From Cristatella mucedo (lineage: Eukaryota > Bryozoa > Phylactolaemata > Cristatellidae): 64,000 bases of DNA. The stretch covers positions 1 to 64,000 of the forward strand of contig WPIO01000008.1 in NCBI GenBank assembly GCA_009760855.2, written 5' to 3'. The position numbers were made by a program, and so were the translations under genes. Under the pieces are notes generated by a model, which saw only the letters and a list, made by a program, of their open reading frames with translations, had not been told where the DNA came from and ran no database searches. This document shows, piece after piece, positions 39,329-52,245 of the stretch (the first letter of the stretch is position 1; each line of letters starts with the position of its first letter).

Positions 39329-40776
39329 TCCAGCTATACTCATCGCGGTCGCTTTCTCAGTAGGCCCCTTGCTCACATGCCGGCAGGTAAGATATGGCTC
39401 GCTCGCATCCGGCCTCTGAGCAGCTGCTCAGTGTGCAACTCGGAGCAGCCACTGCTTTGAATTCTGTGACCTGACGTTGTGTACGTCAGTGTCCTGCCCA
39501 GCATTATGAGACCCAGTGCTGCAGCGAAGCCATTCACTAGTCAACGGTCGAGAAAGTTAAGGTGCTAATTGACACAGCCAGCGAACAGAACTTGGACGGT
39601 ATGAAACACGTGCAAAGGACAAGGGAAACCTTGTCCAAGATATACTAGTCCTAAATTAACGCCATTGGCTGAGCAAGCCGTCAGGACTGCAGGTCGGAAT
39701 GCTATTGGCTTCTCGTGAACACGATCTCATCAGCCGGAGCTGGTGTCGCCTTAGCAGAGACCTACTTGCCTGGGTGCAGGTGATACTTAGCCAATAAGCA
39801 GTGGCCTGCAGCTCCAAAAATAGATGTGGTGTCCTTAACCACTCAGTGCTGCTCTCAGGTCAAGGTGAAACCGTTCAGCATGCTAGCTGTGAAGCAGATT
39901 CAGCCAACAAGCCCAAAACAGTCGATACCTTCGAAGGTGCCGACCTCGAGGCATCGACGGGAAGCCTTTATTAGGTGGCAAAGTTACGATAGATAGAGTA
40001 AATATCTGTATACAAAAACCCACATCTCCACGTGATGCTTAAATAATTACTCAGTAATCCTAGTTTCTGGAAGAGGCCTCTATACAGCTTATTGCAAGAT
40101 GCCTATTTACATGCTATTGGCAAGGAGTTAGCATCTGCGACCAACTTGCTGAAGAAGAACTCGTTGAGTCAGCACACCCGTTTGCATGCACACATGTGAT
40201 ACCTTAAATGTTTAAAGTGAAGCTATCGTGGTCTGCAACTCCACTTTACGACTGGGTGTTAATCTGAAGAGTTTGATGGAAGGCACTCAAAGCTTGAGTT
40301 GGTTGCTGGCACTCGTGATTTAGATAAGGCACTTCAACTATCACTCATCTATCAAATATAAAGTGAGATGCTTGTATGAGAAGGCTGACAGTGGAGTAAA
40401 TTCATCGTGCATGTAACAGCTCCTGGTGAATTGAAAAAATGAGTCATAGTCACTAGAATGACAGTAGATATCGTTACCAAAGATGAAGTTTATTGAGTTC
40501 CACAACTTGGTCTGCGAGGAAAGGATTTTCCGTCGCCCACTATCTTCAGCCCAAAAACGGAGAGGCAAGTTTATTTTCCTCAGAGCATCTCACGGAATGA
40601 GGGATTAAATAGACTGCCTAGGCATATCAATAGTCAATAGGATGCTCCTGTATCTGGCAGTGGTTGTGGCTCTGATAAAAAAACAACCACAAGTTCTTGG
40701 TGAAGCTGAAATCAAGAAACAGCTAGGACTCAAAGTAGTGGAGAATCGCATTTCCCGAAGCTGGTCGGATCCTTAC

Positions 40777-41079
40777 CTGTTCGATCGGTAACAAAGTAAA
40801 AGAGTTCTGCCACTTGACCGCATCCCATGTTTGTGCATCCACGTACTGATATGCTGTAGTAGCAGTGTGACTTCATATTAGTGAATGCAATCATCGTAGA
40901 ATTTACCGGTTGTAACTAATCTGTGAGACCGTTTCGACATTTGTAAGACAACCATGGATGAATGTTCCATTCCACTAAATAGTACGCCCTGTCGTTGATC
41001 ACCACCTCGTCCCATCGCAGTTCAATAACACTTGAGTTGCTGAATGTAACTTCCAAGCCTGTTGGCGCATTGCTTGGAA
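40777..41079 (-). pseudogene. Fn3 domain exon, copy E (in-frame stop)
   Basis: A 303-nt exon with acceptor tattttacag and donor ACAG/GTAAGG, phase 1-1. The reading frame gives PSNAPTGLEVTFSNSSVIEL, later CYYSISVRGCTNMGCG, and ends FVTDRTG. One TAG codon (plus-strand CTA at 40916-40918) lies at the same alignment position as in copy C. All other landmarks are intact, so the stop is the only visible lesion. Confidence 0.87.
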
Positions 41080-42339
41080 CTGTAAAATACAGGGAAAGAC
41101 AAATAATAAGTTGGTGAACAGACTTCTTCTAAGTCGCTTGCGTTGAGAGAAACGTTGAGCTGCATTCTTTGTATAGCCTTTTGCATTAAAATGAACAGCA
41201 TACCACACAAATTGTGTTCTCATTCACTTAGTAATACATTTCGAATTCTGAAGCCGTTAGCAAAAGGTTCACATTGTTCTCTTAAAGATGAGGCTATAAG
41301 AGACGGTGATAATTTCATCTAACCCCAAAGCAAAAGCAGGCGATAGTTAAAATATTACTTAATTGGACAATTCTCAATACGAAACAGTTGGCCAACATTC
41401 ACCATCTTAGTATCTACCGTAAATTATGTTAAGCGTCGGTTAATTTTTGCATAATCAAGTGAATCGTCAACCGATGACAATGAACCTATGGCTGTGCTGG
41501 TCTGCTCTCGTAGCTTTTCGTGATAACAGCCGACTCTAAAAGGCTAGCAAGCTATTGCGTAAAAACTGAGAGAAAAACCAACGGTATTCTTGTTTTTTCA
41601 GTTTCAAAAAGCCAAAGAACTACGAGTCAAAGTACAGCCTACCATACCCATTCGACATTATCTTAACCTTGATCAATCAGGCTAATATTTTCGGTCCCAC
41701 CCTGCTGATACTTTTTAATTACTATGGAATGCAGTTTTGGAAGTAAGATCTGTTTGGGCATATTGAGACTGACATGACAGCCATGCCCGTAGTGCTTAAT
41801 CCTTAAGGAATTTTCAATTATCAAGTAGGTTTAATTTGCTTGATTTAGCACTACCTAAAGAGATACCCAAGGATAGCAAGAGGTACAGACTTCAACAAGT
41901 GTCGTGCTAGTTTCTTTGTTTACATGTCTTGCAACCTTACTCAGTTTTCGAAGACTGCTTGAAAATGGTGAAGCTGCAGCAAAGTCCAGGTTGATAGGAG
42001 ACGGTCGTCACAATATCTTGACAAACCGATATAAAATGACAGTAGCTTACTGATATTGTTAAAGCTATGCATAACTATTCCAGTTGTCGCCATCATGCCC
42101 TTTTGGCGGTTGAATTGAACCGAGGCGAATTTTCAACGTGGGCTTCTTCAAAATACCTTGAACATCCGTATCTTTTAAAATTCACCAGTATAAATTATTT
42201 TAATCACTCCTAAATGTAAACAGAGTTACTACTGCCGACGGAAATTATAATGGATTAATTTTGAAGTATAGCTTGATCTGGAATCCGTGAGAACTGTGCG
42301 AATGAAGTGAGCGATTGTATACTTAAGCTCGTTAATAAT

Positions 42340-42665
42340 GATAACAACACTAATAATAATTTTCCCTAGTTAAACCCCCCCTGGAGACCTCAACTTCGTT
42401 CTAGACGCTTTAAATTTAATGCAAAAGAGACGCGATCGGATGGTTAGTGGTAGCACACCCAATAAACATTAAGAACAACATGGTTACTAGTGACATTCAC
42501 AAGGTCAGCATGCAAGTGTGCTTAGTAACAGCCTGCACAGTTTCAGCATGCATAAGCACATAAAGGACAACTCACAGGGACCCACTCAATGCTGTGATAA
42601 AAAAGAGAGTTTTCAATTTCTTTTCAAATGTCAAGAAAGGGCATGTCGTTAAGGAAGTCATTACC
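42340..42665 (-). mobile_element. LINE 3'-end fossil in unit 9
   Basis: AT-rich tail (AACACTAATAATAAT), then GAGACCTCAACTTCGTTCTAG and GCATGCAAGTGTGCTTAGTA, matching the fossils of other units. Confidence 0.7.
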
Positions 42666-43624
42666 TTAGTTACCAAGATCTGTGCTTGCATAGTTACGGT
42701 TGGCAGCTGATGCTAGTTACTTAAGTAAACTGGATCTCTCCATCCTGGTCATATCGTGTCATAGGTTGCTACCTACTGTGTACTATACTGTTATACTAAT
42801 TGATCCCGATTGAAATCTTTGAGCCCTTTTTCTGCAGAGCTACTGCAAAAATCTCAGAGCTTTTATTTCCTCGACCTTGGACTAAGTTCACTCGTTGTAT
42901 AAACTAATCAGTTGCATTCGGCTTTTTTAATACACTGGAATTACTTTGTCAAACAGGGCCGCAAGTCACCTCTAAATCTTGACAAGTGCACAAGCACTAA
43001 GAGCACTAATTGCACACACTACGGGGACTAGAAGACCTCTTGTTCATCCCAAACGGGGTGTAACAGGTATTGATAAGACGTAAGACCAGAAAACTGTAAA
43101 CAATCTCCTGCTCAAAGAGCCAGCTCGTCCTTAAGTCGGCCATTGACAGCTTCGGCCAGAAGCCAAACTGCCCGAGCAGGGAGAACATAGCAAGCTAGGT
43201 TAGTGGCCACGTGACTAGGTTTCCAGTCCCTATGCTGACCATGCTGGAGGGCGTCATCAACCGCTGTGGAGACTTGGGCTTGAATGAAGGAGAATATACC
43301 CAGTGAGCTAGTGGGTGACCTGTGACAGCGAATGCGACAGTGAGTCAATTTCATAAATCTTTCGGGCTTACACGAAACAGCAGAAGCATTAGGCCGACCA
43401 GCATTAGTGAAGAACTAACTCGGACTGGCTCAAACAGAGGCTAGGCCAACTTGGGCATTTGCTTACTAATTTACCTGGTGGGATCCCAGACATGAAGTAG
43501 CTGCCGTAGGTAGTGCTACACACACGTCTGTTTATGGCATTGCCGTCCGTACTGCTTGCCTGGATTTCGTGAGAAAGACAAATGTGAGTAAGCTGAAGCC
43601 TGAATCTAGGCCTAGAAAATAGGC

Positions 43625-43835
43625 AAATATTTGCTAGCAGTCGCCATCACCACTTCCTCTTCCGTGTCAGGCGCAAGGTAGCTGATCTTGCAGTTTAAGA
43701 TTAGAGCTTCATGTTTGCTGTTACTAGCATCTTAAACAGACATCAGCACCTATTGCACACCTTGATCTGTGAGAAGTGTCCTGTTAAAATGCTATGTAAG
43801 GAACTATTGCATTGCAACTTTATCCCAAGCTTACT
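43625..43835. repeat. Right edge of the array, shared with 33965-34175
   Basis: Shared boxes are TCGCCATCACCACTTCCTCT (against TCGCCATCGCTTCTTCCTCT), TTAAGATTAGA, ACTAGCATCTTAAACA and ATGTAAGGAACTATTGCATT. The similarity stops at ATCCCAAGC on both sides. Beyond it, 43836-44820 holds only AT-rich unique sequence with a (TAA)n-like patch near 44448-44500. Confidence 0.7.
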
Positions 43836-44824
43836 TATTTTGCTTTTCTACGGAGGCTTACTACTATCGCACACAATAGTAACCTTGTGCGGAAGTTCGT
43901 AAAAGTTATATAACGGAACTGCGATTTTAGCTGCTATTTTCTTTTCGCAGGTGCGACTACCACTGACTCGACGGATTGGTATTGGTAAACACTGCTACAT
44001 GTGCTGTAGTGACATCATCCAGTTCTGCCATATGGACTTCTTAGTGTTTTGTGTCGGTATTCTAATTCTTTTTCACATCTGATGTAATAATAACTACAGT
44101 TTAGAGTATGGAAAGCTCCGCAAAAGGATCATTTTCGTTGACGGCACGCTCACTGAGATGCCATAGACGCCATTCTAAGGTCTTAAATTTTGTTCACGTT
44201 GCTACTTCTCTGGACTTGTGCTCTGAAAATGCTGATACTTCTGAAGTCAATTTAAATACTGTTTCAAGTGTAATTTTGCTGCTCGTCAGCATAACGTAAT
44301 TCCTAAATACAAAGAACATTTGGGAGATACTGTTGAGGTAGATCTGAAGAATTGCATCGAAACCTGTTTGCATTTATTGATTCATCGGAGAATTCATTAT
44401 TAATTTGCTTATCTAAGTGCGAAACTATGCCCTTAAAATAAAGAGAGTTAATAATAATAATTTAATAATTATCAAGTGCATTATTATTATTAAGCATAGT
44501 GGCCTCTGATCTTATGTGCTGCTTTCACATCTTGTACAGGCTTCATCCTGCTTAGGGCTAAACACAAGAAGGTTCACACATACCAAGACACTGCAATTAC
44601 TCTTCACTCGACTTTAACATTACCGTAGAAGGAAAACTTATCATCGCCCGCAAGGCATTCCTCAAGTCCTGATAATTTTAATCGCTCACATTGACTGTGC
44701 TTAGTTTTTGAGACAACACTTGATGTCGCTGAGGATTGGCTAGACGTTAAATGAGTCACTTTAGACTCACATGAGCTCAGAGTAATGCAGGTCAGTAATT
44801 CGGTCTTTGGTGGTTGCCACCTCC

Positions 44825-45290
44825 GATGACAATAATAATAATGGTAGTATATTTGCTATACCACCCTCAGAGAACTCAATCTCTGTCTAGTTAGCTTACA
44901 GTTGCTATAATGGAAGCACGATCGAATGGTTAGTGGCAGAATGATCAATGACAACAAGCATAACATAGTCAGGGTGACATGCGCAGGTTCGACATGCAAA
45001 TATGGTTAGTAGCAGCATGCCCAACATCAGCACACATAACCACGGGAAGGAAGATTCGTATGCATCCACTAAATATTGTAATTATTAGATACGTTTTCAG
45101 TTTTTTTCAAGTGTGTTCAAGGAAGCGGATGTTGTGACGCATGTCGGAAGTGAGTTCCAAGGTTTGTTAGCTTACGAACTGAAGGCAAGCCCTCCAAAAG
45201 ATTTGAGGTTACCACGAGGAATAGGCAAACGAAAACATTCCAAAAGCGAGTGGCATGACGAATAGCCCTGTGCAGGGAGAAGATCTAATC
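44825..45290 (-). mobile_element. LINE 3' fragment
   Basis: AATAATAATAATGG tail, CACCCTCAGAGAACTCAATC, GTTAGTAGCAGCATGCCCAA, then the broken C-terminal coding region (GTCGGAAGTGAGTTCCAAGG matches GTCGGGAGGGAGTTCCAGGC at 53021). It is 5'-truncated like the other copies. Confidence 0.75.
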
Positions 45291-45363
45291 GCAAAGCTGG
45301 AGCCGACGAATGCAGAGACAGCTAAAGAGGATAAAGCTCGATTAATTCCGTGCAATTACACAA

Positions 45364-46021
45364 TTGAGCTTTTCCTTTCATTGCTTGCCGCCTTGGGTTG
45401 AGGACCGCATCGGCTGCTCCAAGTGCCCAACAGAACCGCCCAAGCAGCCACCTTGCTGCCACAGCCACCGCCCGCTCAGGTACTATTCTAGAGGCATCTC
45501 GATTCATCGATCAATCGTTAAAGCAGCTGAGCGCTTGGCAAGCAAAGCTGCACAGAGGGGCCTCATTGATGACGTGAATGCGAATACTAGTACCGATTCA
45601 TTCTGCCACGCATTCCAGGCTAACTCGAAGCCAATGCATGGGACGCCGAGAAGGTGAAGGGCCAGTGCCTAAGCGAGTGTGAAGAGGCAATGTGGCACTG
45701 CCATGCACCAAAGATTACAGGCTCAAGACTCAGAGGTCATTTGACGATTGCACGCTTCAAGACAGCCATATGATTGCAGGCCATTGGGGATGCCATCGGC
45801 ATGCCATGCTCGCCAAGCAGCTAAAACCATTGCATCATCTCTCTATGTCTAGCAAGCAAGTCTCAATCAAAACTTTGAGCGGTAAGCAATCAACAAACAG
45901 GGATCTGCTTCGGGTTACCAATAAACATAGGAACAACAACATATGGACACGATTTCTTCTACGGAAACATTACTACGAAAGAGATTTTATAGCAGCTCCA
46001 ACCCTTAACAGTGACTGCTAG
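45364..46021 (+). other. Unidentified open-frame region (two adjacent frames)
   Basis: Two successive plus-strand open frames of 97 and 109 codons (45364-45657 and 45692-46021) lie in a stretch richer in GC than its surroundings. The first contains the segment IVKAAERLASKAAQRGLIDD. I recognise no domain, and no splice sites stand out. It could be a degraded mobile element, a host exon or chance. It lies directly beyond the LINE fragment at 44825-45290. Confidence 0.2.
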
Positions 46022-46939
46022 AGAGAAATAAGATAGTTAAACAATGTCAGCTAACTTAGGTTAAATCAGTGTTCACGACCAGCCGATTTCCAGACACTTT
46101 TAACTGAGATCCATCAGCCAGATTCAAATAAAGCGGAACGAAGCTTTTTATTCCAAATTTAATGACCCTTCTATGAGTTTACTTATCACAATTTCATACA
46201 GCTTATTTTAGAAAGAGCAGGTGGATTGCAATTTTAAAGTCAGTCATGTGCATCAGAACGGCCGCAGAGAATTGCATGAAATTCGGTGCCTGAGCGCGAA
46301 GCCTTATTTACTATTGGGTGCAATTAAAGCGGCAGTTGAGTGCTTTCTGTACTTTCGGCGAAAGAGCCGTTGAGTGGCATAGGTCACAGAGAGTCGTTGT
46401 GGATTTTGTTTAATCACAGCCATTTGTGATGCTCGCATGTATACGAGTTTTTTCAGTCATGTGCAGCCAGTGGCAATTTTAAAAACGACTGCAGCCCATT
46501 TCTCGACTTATGACCATATTCAAAAATCCATACTTCTCCGCTAGTTTGTCTTTCCTATATCATCTAATCTTTCTTGCGAAGCTCACTCATTGCGAGAGTG
46601 ACAGTTAGTCAGCAACGGGCGAATATCCCGATGTTCAGTACAACTTTGTCGTACACTTTTAAAAGCCTTACAGGAATTTTCACTCGCGACTCGCGATTCG
46701 TTGCAAGTAAAAGACCTAATCTGAACAATGAAAACTTGAACATCACAACTGCAGCTAAATTTAGCTGCATTCATTTTTTTGAAAGGGCTGTAGTTTCTTT
46801 GGAACATGCGATGGGCCCTCTGTAGACTGTATGCCTGTGGTCATCGCACGAGCTGCAACAAAATTAGGAATAATTCTGCGATCTTCCTCCTATACTGCCT
46901 GAGTAGACAGTCACTGCTGAGTAGCTTCACGATCTTTGT
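46022..46939. other. Stretch with no recognisable feature
   Basis: AT-rich sequence with overlapping short chance frames on both strands around 46574-46825. Nothing supports a gene. Confidence 0.5.
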
Positions 46940-47617
46940 AACATCTTATATATTGCTATAAATGCTCGGTGAACAGATGTAGTTTATAATGGTAGTTTCC
47001 ATATTAATAATGGAGAGATAGCAGTGTTGAAGCTGTTGCAAAACGTTTCTGCAGAGGAAAGCTGGTATGGCTAGTCTTCTGCTGAGCAAAAGACATCCAC
47101 CATGTAGTGCTCTCAGCTCCTTTCTGCTGTTGTAGCGGTGTGTCATGCTAGAAGAAGGATTCTGATCGGCAATCCACTCATTCTAAATTTATAGGCGTCA
47201 GACATATTTGGATTGCTTCTGAGTACAGGTCGGAACACTGCCAAGTAATAGAGAACATGCATGGAATCTCAATAACCTTTTATGATGCCAGCTCTTTTTT
47301 TGAACAAACCGTTTCCTCAAGGTTGGGAATGTGCGTTAGCCACCTTCTTTGCATCTGAGGGAATTCGAACAAGATGTGCCATATAATCGCCAAGTTGGGA
47401 TAGGACTTGTGGTAGTTTTGTACCATACCTATACACGACCGGAAGCCATTGAAGTTCATAGGCCATAGAGCATATTGTATAGCTGCCAATTTGTCCTCAG
47501 TGTGATGTTTTCCGTTCTTATCTATCAGTTTCTAAATAACATTATGCGACGACACAAATCAGTCTGGATGAACAGAGCTCATTAATTGGTAGCAATGTTA
47601 TGTTGACTTACACTTTC
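46940..47617 (-). mobile_element. Repeated block, copy 1, with Ty3/Gypsy reverse transcriptase fragment
   Basis: A block of about 675 bp that recurs at 48312-48985. On the minus strand at about 47292-47531 it reads KLIDKNGKHHTEDKLAAIQ and then an FRSCIGMVQNYHKSYPNLA segment. This matches the known end of the Ty3/Gypsy RT domain, where a DGxHPTxEK motif is followed by SFLGLxNYYxKFxPNLS. The catalytic part of RT is absent, no LTRs are visible, and the left third of the block is unassigned. Confidence 0.7.
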
Positions 47618-48034
47618 CCAGAAACCCACAGTTTTCAGGCAACTGATCTGTGCAAATAACAATTCCATTCTCTGAACTACAATTCTAAGTGAAGACAGTC
47701 AGAGACATTTTCCGAGAACTAGCTGCCTTCTTTGATACTGAGTCATGCTTGGAGACATGTTCCGGGTCATGGATTTCCTATTGTGAGTACCACAGGTCAT
47801 CAGACGGTCACAGTATGGTCTGATAGCTCTACGAAGAGTCGGGTAAGTTCCCGTGCATCGCAACGTCGCTATGCTAGTGGTGAAAATAGTTCCGAAAAGT
47901 ACTAATATTCAGTTGGCCTAGTTGTCTTTCACGGCTCCACTAGTATTCATCGGTGCCCCAAGTCTGAATGAGTTCCAGTTAGAGAAGTAAATGAAAAATG
48001 ATGTGCTATAGGCAAGGCCATGGAGGATGAGTTG

Positions 48035-48230
48035 GCCATTAAGTTAATCCGCTTCAAGACCGTTGGCGAAGAAAGCTTTCGCTCTGCAGGTCCTACTGTG
48101 TGGAGCTTACTTCCGCAGGTCTCTCCGTCTGCCGACTGAGGCCTGTCCTTTTGGGTTTCCTGAACAGCTACTTCAATGCCCCTCATTTCACGGGCTGTCC
48201 TTCTCACTCAGCTCTGCTGGATATGTGATT
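48035..48230 (+). mobile_element. Plus-strand LINE ORF2 C-terminal fragment
   Basis: Translation gives RFKTVGEESFRSAGPTVW followed by SLLPQVSPSAD and a stop. This is the known C-terminal signature of CR1/L2/jockey-like LINE proteins (GxRxFxxAGPxxWNxLP). Its orientation is opposite to the other LINE copies here and its sequence differs, so it probably belongs to another LINE family. Confidence 0.55.
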
Positions 48231-48311
48231 GTGTGAACGTGTGAAGATGCTGCTATTTAGGCTAGATTGCTGAGGGTGCATGACTGACGTAGTTGCAAAG
48301 TGAGGACACAA

Positions 48312-48985
48312 GGAACATCTATTTTATATCGCTATATATGCTCGAACAACAGATGTAGTTTATAGTGGTAGTTTGCAATTCAATGGTGCAGAGGTGGCAG
48401 TGTTGAGGGTGTTGCAAAACGTATCCACAGAGGAAAGCCGGAATAGCTTGTCTCCTGCTCAGCAGAAGACATTCGTCGTTGAGTGCTGTCAGCTTCTTTC
48501 TGCTGTGGTAGAATTACGTCATGATAGAAGGATTTTGACCTGCAATCTACTCATGCTAAACCTATAGGCATCAGCCATTTTTGGATAGCTTCTGAGCACA
48601 GCCCAGAACGCTGCGAAGTATTAGAGAACATACATGCAATCTCATTAACCTTGTATGCTGACAGGTCTCTTTTTGAAGGAACCGCTTACTTAAGGCTTTG
48701 AACGTGCGTCAGCCGCATTATTTGCATCTGAGAAAATTCGAACAAGATGTGCCATATAATCGCCAAGTTTGGATAGGACTTATGGTAGTTTCGTACCATA
48801 CCTATACACGACCGGAAGCCATTGAAGTTCATAGGCCGTAGAGCATATTGTATAACTGCTAATTTGTCCTCAGTGGGATGTTTGCCGTTTTTATCCATTA
48901 GCTTCTAAATTACACTATGCAATGACAAGACTCACTCTGGATGAACGGAGCACGTTTATTAACAGCCATGTTATGTTTACTCACA
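48312..48985 (-). mobile_element. Repeated block, copy 2, with Ty3/Gypsy reverse transcriptase fragment
   Basis: Equivalent to 46940-47617 at an offset of about 1370 bases. At about 48700-48907 on the minus strand it reads MDKNGKHPTEDKLAVIQ and then FRSCIGMVRNYHKSYPNLA. This copy keeps HPTEDK, the more canonical form, where copy 1 has HHTEDK. Substitutions relative to copy 1 are spread evenly, indicating an old duplication. Confidence 0.7.
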
Positions 48986-49010
48986 GGATCTCAGGGTGAG
49001 CTTGGACTCA

Positions 49011-49090
49011 TCTGATTGGTCACGTTTTGGCTCCACCCAGGTGGCTCTGCTATTGCTCATTATAAAAGGGTTAAAGAGGATATACTTATC
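49011..49090 (+). promoter_or_regulatory. Candidate RNA polymerase II promoter
   Basis: In order: ATTGG (inverted CCAAT box, 49015-49019), CTCCACCC (49031-49038), E-box CAGGTG (49038-49043) and TATAAAAG (49061-49068). This spacing fits a TATA promoter with initiation near 49090. It would point to the Ig gene 3.2 kb to the right, requiring a 5'-UTR intron; AATTTTAG just before 52224 could be its acceptor. It is motif-based only. Confidence 0.25.
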
Positions 49091-52000
49091 ATTGCTTACC
49101 GCGAGGCACCACTTTAAAAAATTGCCAGAACTGAGGTATTACTATGCATATGAGAAGCCAGGTCTTTTTATGCGACCAAAGTGTGGTATTCCTAGCACAA
49201 TAAACCCGGCAGGTCAGAGGGTAAATGATCCATAGCATTTGATGAATGGCAGGAGCAGAGGCAGCCAAAATAGAAGAAGGCTGTGTTTCAATGTAAACTT
49301 GAGCTTCACAGTAGTCACATTAGCTTTTGAACGTTTCCAAAAGCTCCAACCTTGTAAATGTAAGTGATAAGTCAAGGTTTGAAAATAAGCTCCCGCGAAT
49401 TGATTTATCACCTACGTCGTTTAGTGAAAGCGATGAATATGAAGGAGTCAATTATCAGCCGTAAGCTCAGCTTGAAGAATTTCAGTCCCTGCATTGGTGG
49501 GTCAAGCCGCGGGGATAAATTCTTAGTACCGCGGGCTTTGCCCATTCGCTTTGTTTTACCAATGGAATGACCGCCTCAGTGTGCAACTTATTTAGCTCTG
49601 TGCCGGAAATGGCACACTTCAATACTTCATATGCAAGGGTACAACATTTTCTCAAGCATGCAACTTCTTGTTAACACCGCTGAGGCTGCCCAATGAATGG
49701 CGAACAAGATCGTCACACTTTCACAGAAGAAAATTCGTCAAAGTCTCGATATTCGATTAATAATTGTGGAGAAACCATCGTGTCGCCGATGTCCAGACAA
49801 AATTCCGCCACCTACTCCCTGCCAATTAGCAGAATGTCAGCTTTAGGAACGACAAAAATTGAAAATTGAGCCTGGATTATTCCCCGTTCACAGTATGGGG
49901 ATGGATTAGGCTAACCGAAGACATCTCCATGGTAGCACCACGTGGGCATGGCGTAGTAGTATTATAAGTCTCAAGGATAAGGTGAAGAAGAAATCCTTAA
50001 CAGTAATGCAAGGATAGTGTAGTGTAGTAATGCTCGATCCCACATCGAATCCAATGTGGACCGGCTTTACTTCACTTTTGACCCCAACTATGCTTATTTT
50101 ACGGTTCGAAATTCTTGATAAATGATCGAACATCACGTCGTGAACCTCTTGGCAACCGTCCTCAAAATAGTTATGAAATTATTTTACTTTGGCTGTCGCC
50201 TTTCCTGCCACATGTATTTTTCCGATATCTTTTGAACTAACGATAATCCGGAGATGCTCGTATAACCGGCAGCTGCGCCATAGCCTGCAGTTACGAGGGC
50301 ACATGCGCATGTAGGACTGAGCTATGTTGCAAGAGGCTCACTTGCACGAAATTGGCTTCGAATGCGGCTTACTCGCCTTCTCAAAAGGAAAAGGTTCTGC
50401 AAATGAATGCCCAGACTCCTTTCTCATTGCTCCGACCTCTGTTCGTGACTTCACAGCTGCTGCCGCAATATCTAAAAGCTGTGCTTACGCAATTGACTTT
50501 CAGGTTTAGTAACCCCGACTTTCCTACTTTGTAGTGCGTTCGTATGAGCTATCCAGTCAAGTTAAAGGCCAAATTGGTCCCGTCCACAGCCCCACGCACT
50601 AATGCGGGAGGCAAGTGTGAAACATGCTTTCCCTTGGAGGCTACCATGGTAACGCACACATGCATCCCCATTCGCCAAAGAAGTAATCATTCTAGAAAAG
50701 TACGTCATGGGAACTTTAGAAACGAATGGAAGATAACTACATAAAAAGCTCTTCAAAAAAGAGCACAGTACAACGTAATTTACGCTTTCACATGTGCGTG
50801 GGCGTAAAATGCTAAGTAACAAGCATCGTTATTGAATTTTTTGGTACATTTCATAAACAGACACACGAAGTCTTCAGCATTGGAAAGAGTAAAGCCATGG
50901 CTACAACGCTTAAGAATCCAATGTTCGCAGACAGAACGCCTCACGTCAGCCATTGCTGTTCTGGCATCAAGGTGAAAGTGAGTGGTTAGCTGATACAACT
51001 AATAGGCATAAAAGTTGAATTAGCTTCTGCTTCATGACGGCTGGCCAAGTAGGCTCCTGACCAAGATGCGGTAACGTACTACCCTAAACCTGAAGAACCG
51101 CCGCTAAAGTAAAAGAAAAAGTCGGTAGTGTAACGCAACTTTAGGCAGTCGCACGTTTAAATAACCTTTACTAATATACGCTTTTATCCAGAAGCGAGGA
51201 GCCATTTGTCAAGTTGAATTGCAAGACAGGCCACCTACCAACTAGTTTCACCGAGCCTTCGTAAAGGACTAATCAAATCTGCTGTCCTGAAGCTAAAGGC
51301 TATTTCCAAAGTATCAGCAAGAAGACCAAGATTTATGGCAAGTCCTCGTGGAAACAAAACTCGTGAAATAGCGTCATAGTACTCTCCGTCACTATAAAGT
51401 CGTAGCATGTGACAAAGAGTAGCATACTCACCATACCTATTTTGATTCAGACTTGACTAAATGCAGCACGGACCTTCCTATTTGCAATATAAAGTGTAAC
51501 TGCCCAATTCTCTTGTGTTTCGATTGGGGTTTGCAAAACATAGCTTCAGCACTATATTGTAGTGGTCTTTTCAGCCGGACCAAGCAATGTCTGATTTAGA
51601 GTGAGAACCACAGCCTAGCAGTGGCTGAATCTAAAGCTCCTTCCTACGGCCGCAGTAGAGCCTTAGCTCAGGTGCCAGTGCTGGAATGTTAAATCATCGT
51701 AGGCAGAACTCGTAAACCCACACAGTAGACTTCGCAGTGCAACCACCACAAGACAAAAAACAAGGAGCGTACAGCCATTCACTAACCGTAGAGGAGTGGC
51801 TCAAAAAGGCCAATGCAATGATCTCGACATTAGAAAAACCTACAGGTTTCAAAAATAGTTCCTCACTCATCGCTGTTTAGATTGACTTGTAGTGGGCCCT
51901 GCCGGGCCTATTCATGCCAGAGACTATGCATGCTTAACTTTAGTTTTCTCATTCCAAACGACGCTAAGGCGAGTAAGGAATATTTACTTATGCATCGTCT

Positions 52001-52223
52001 TGAGCAGTAGCCCATATAGACATTGGCTGTCTTGAAAATGGTTTGTAATTGCAGCCGCTGTCTCGCACAGTCTTGTGGAACCCAGGTACAATTTTCTAAG
52101 CTGACTTTGACACTCTTGCAGCTTGAGAAACGTTCTAATAGAGGCATCGCAACTTCTCTGGACTATCTAGTGCAATAAATGAATACTCTACTTTCCCAAG
52201 GCTTCTTTTACTTTGAATTTTAG
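49091..52223. other. Stretch with no recognisable gene
   Basis: Only short chance frames on both strands, the longest being 86 codons at 50562-50822 on the minus strand. No domain, tRNA or clear mobile element was seen. It may be the 5'-UTR intron or upstream region of the Ig gene. Confidence 0.45.
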
Positions 52224-52245
52224 GTACACATTGTTTCGGCTAACA

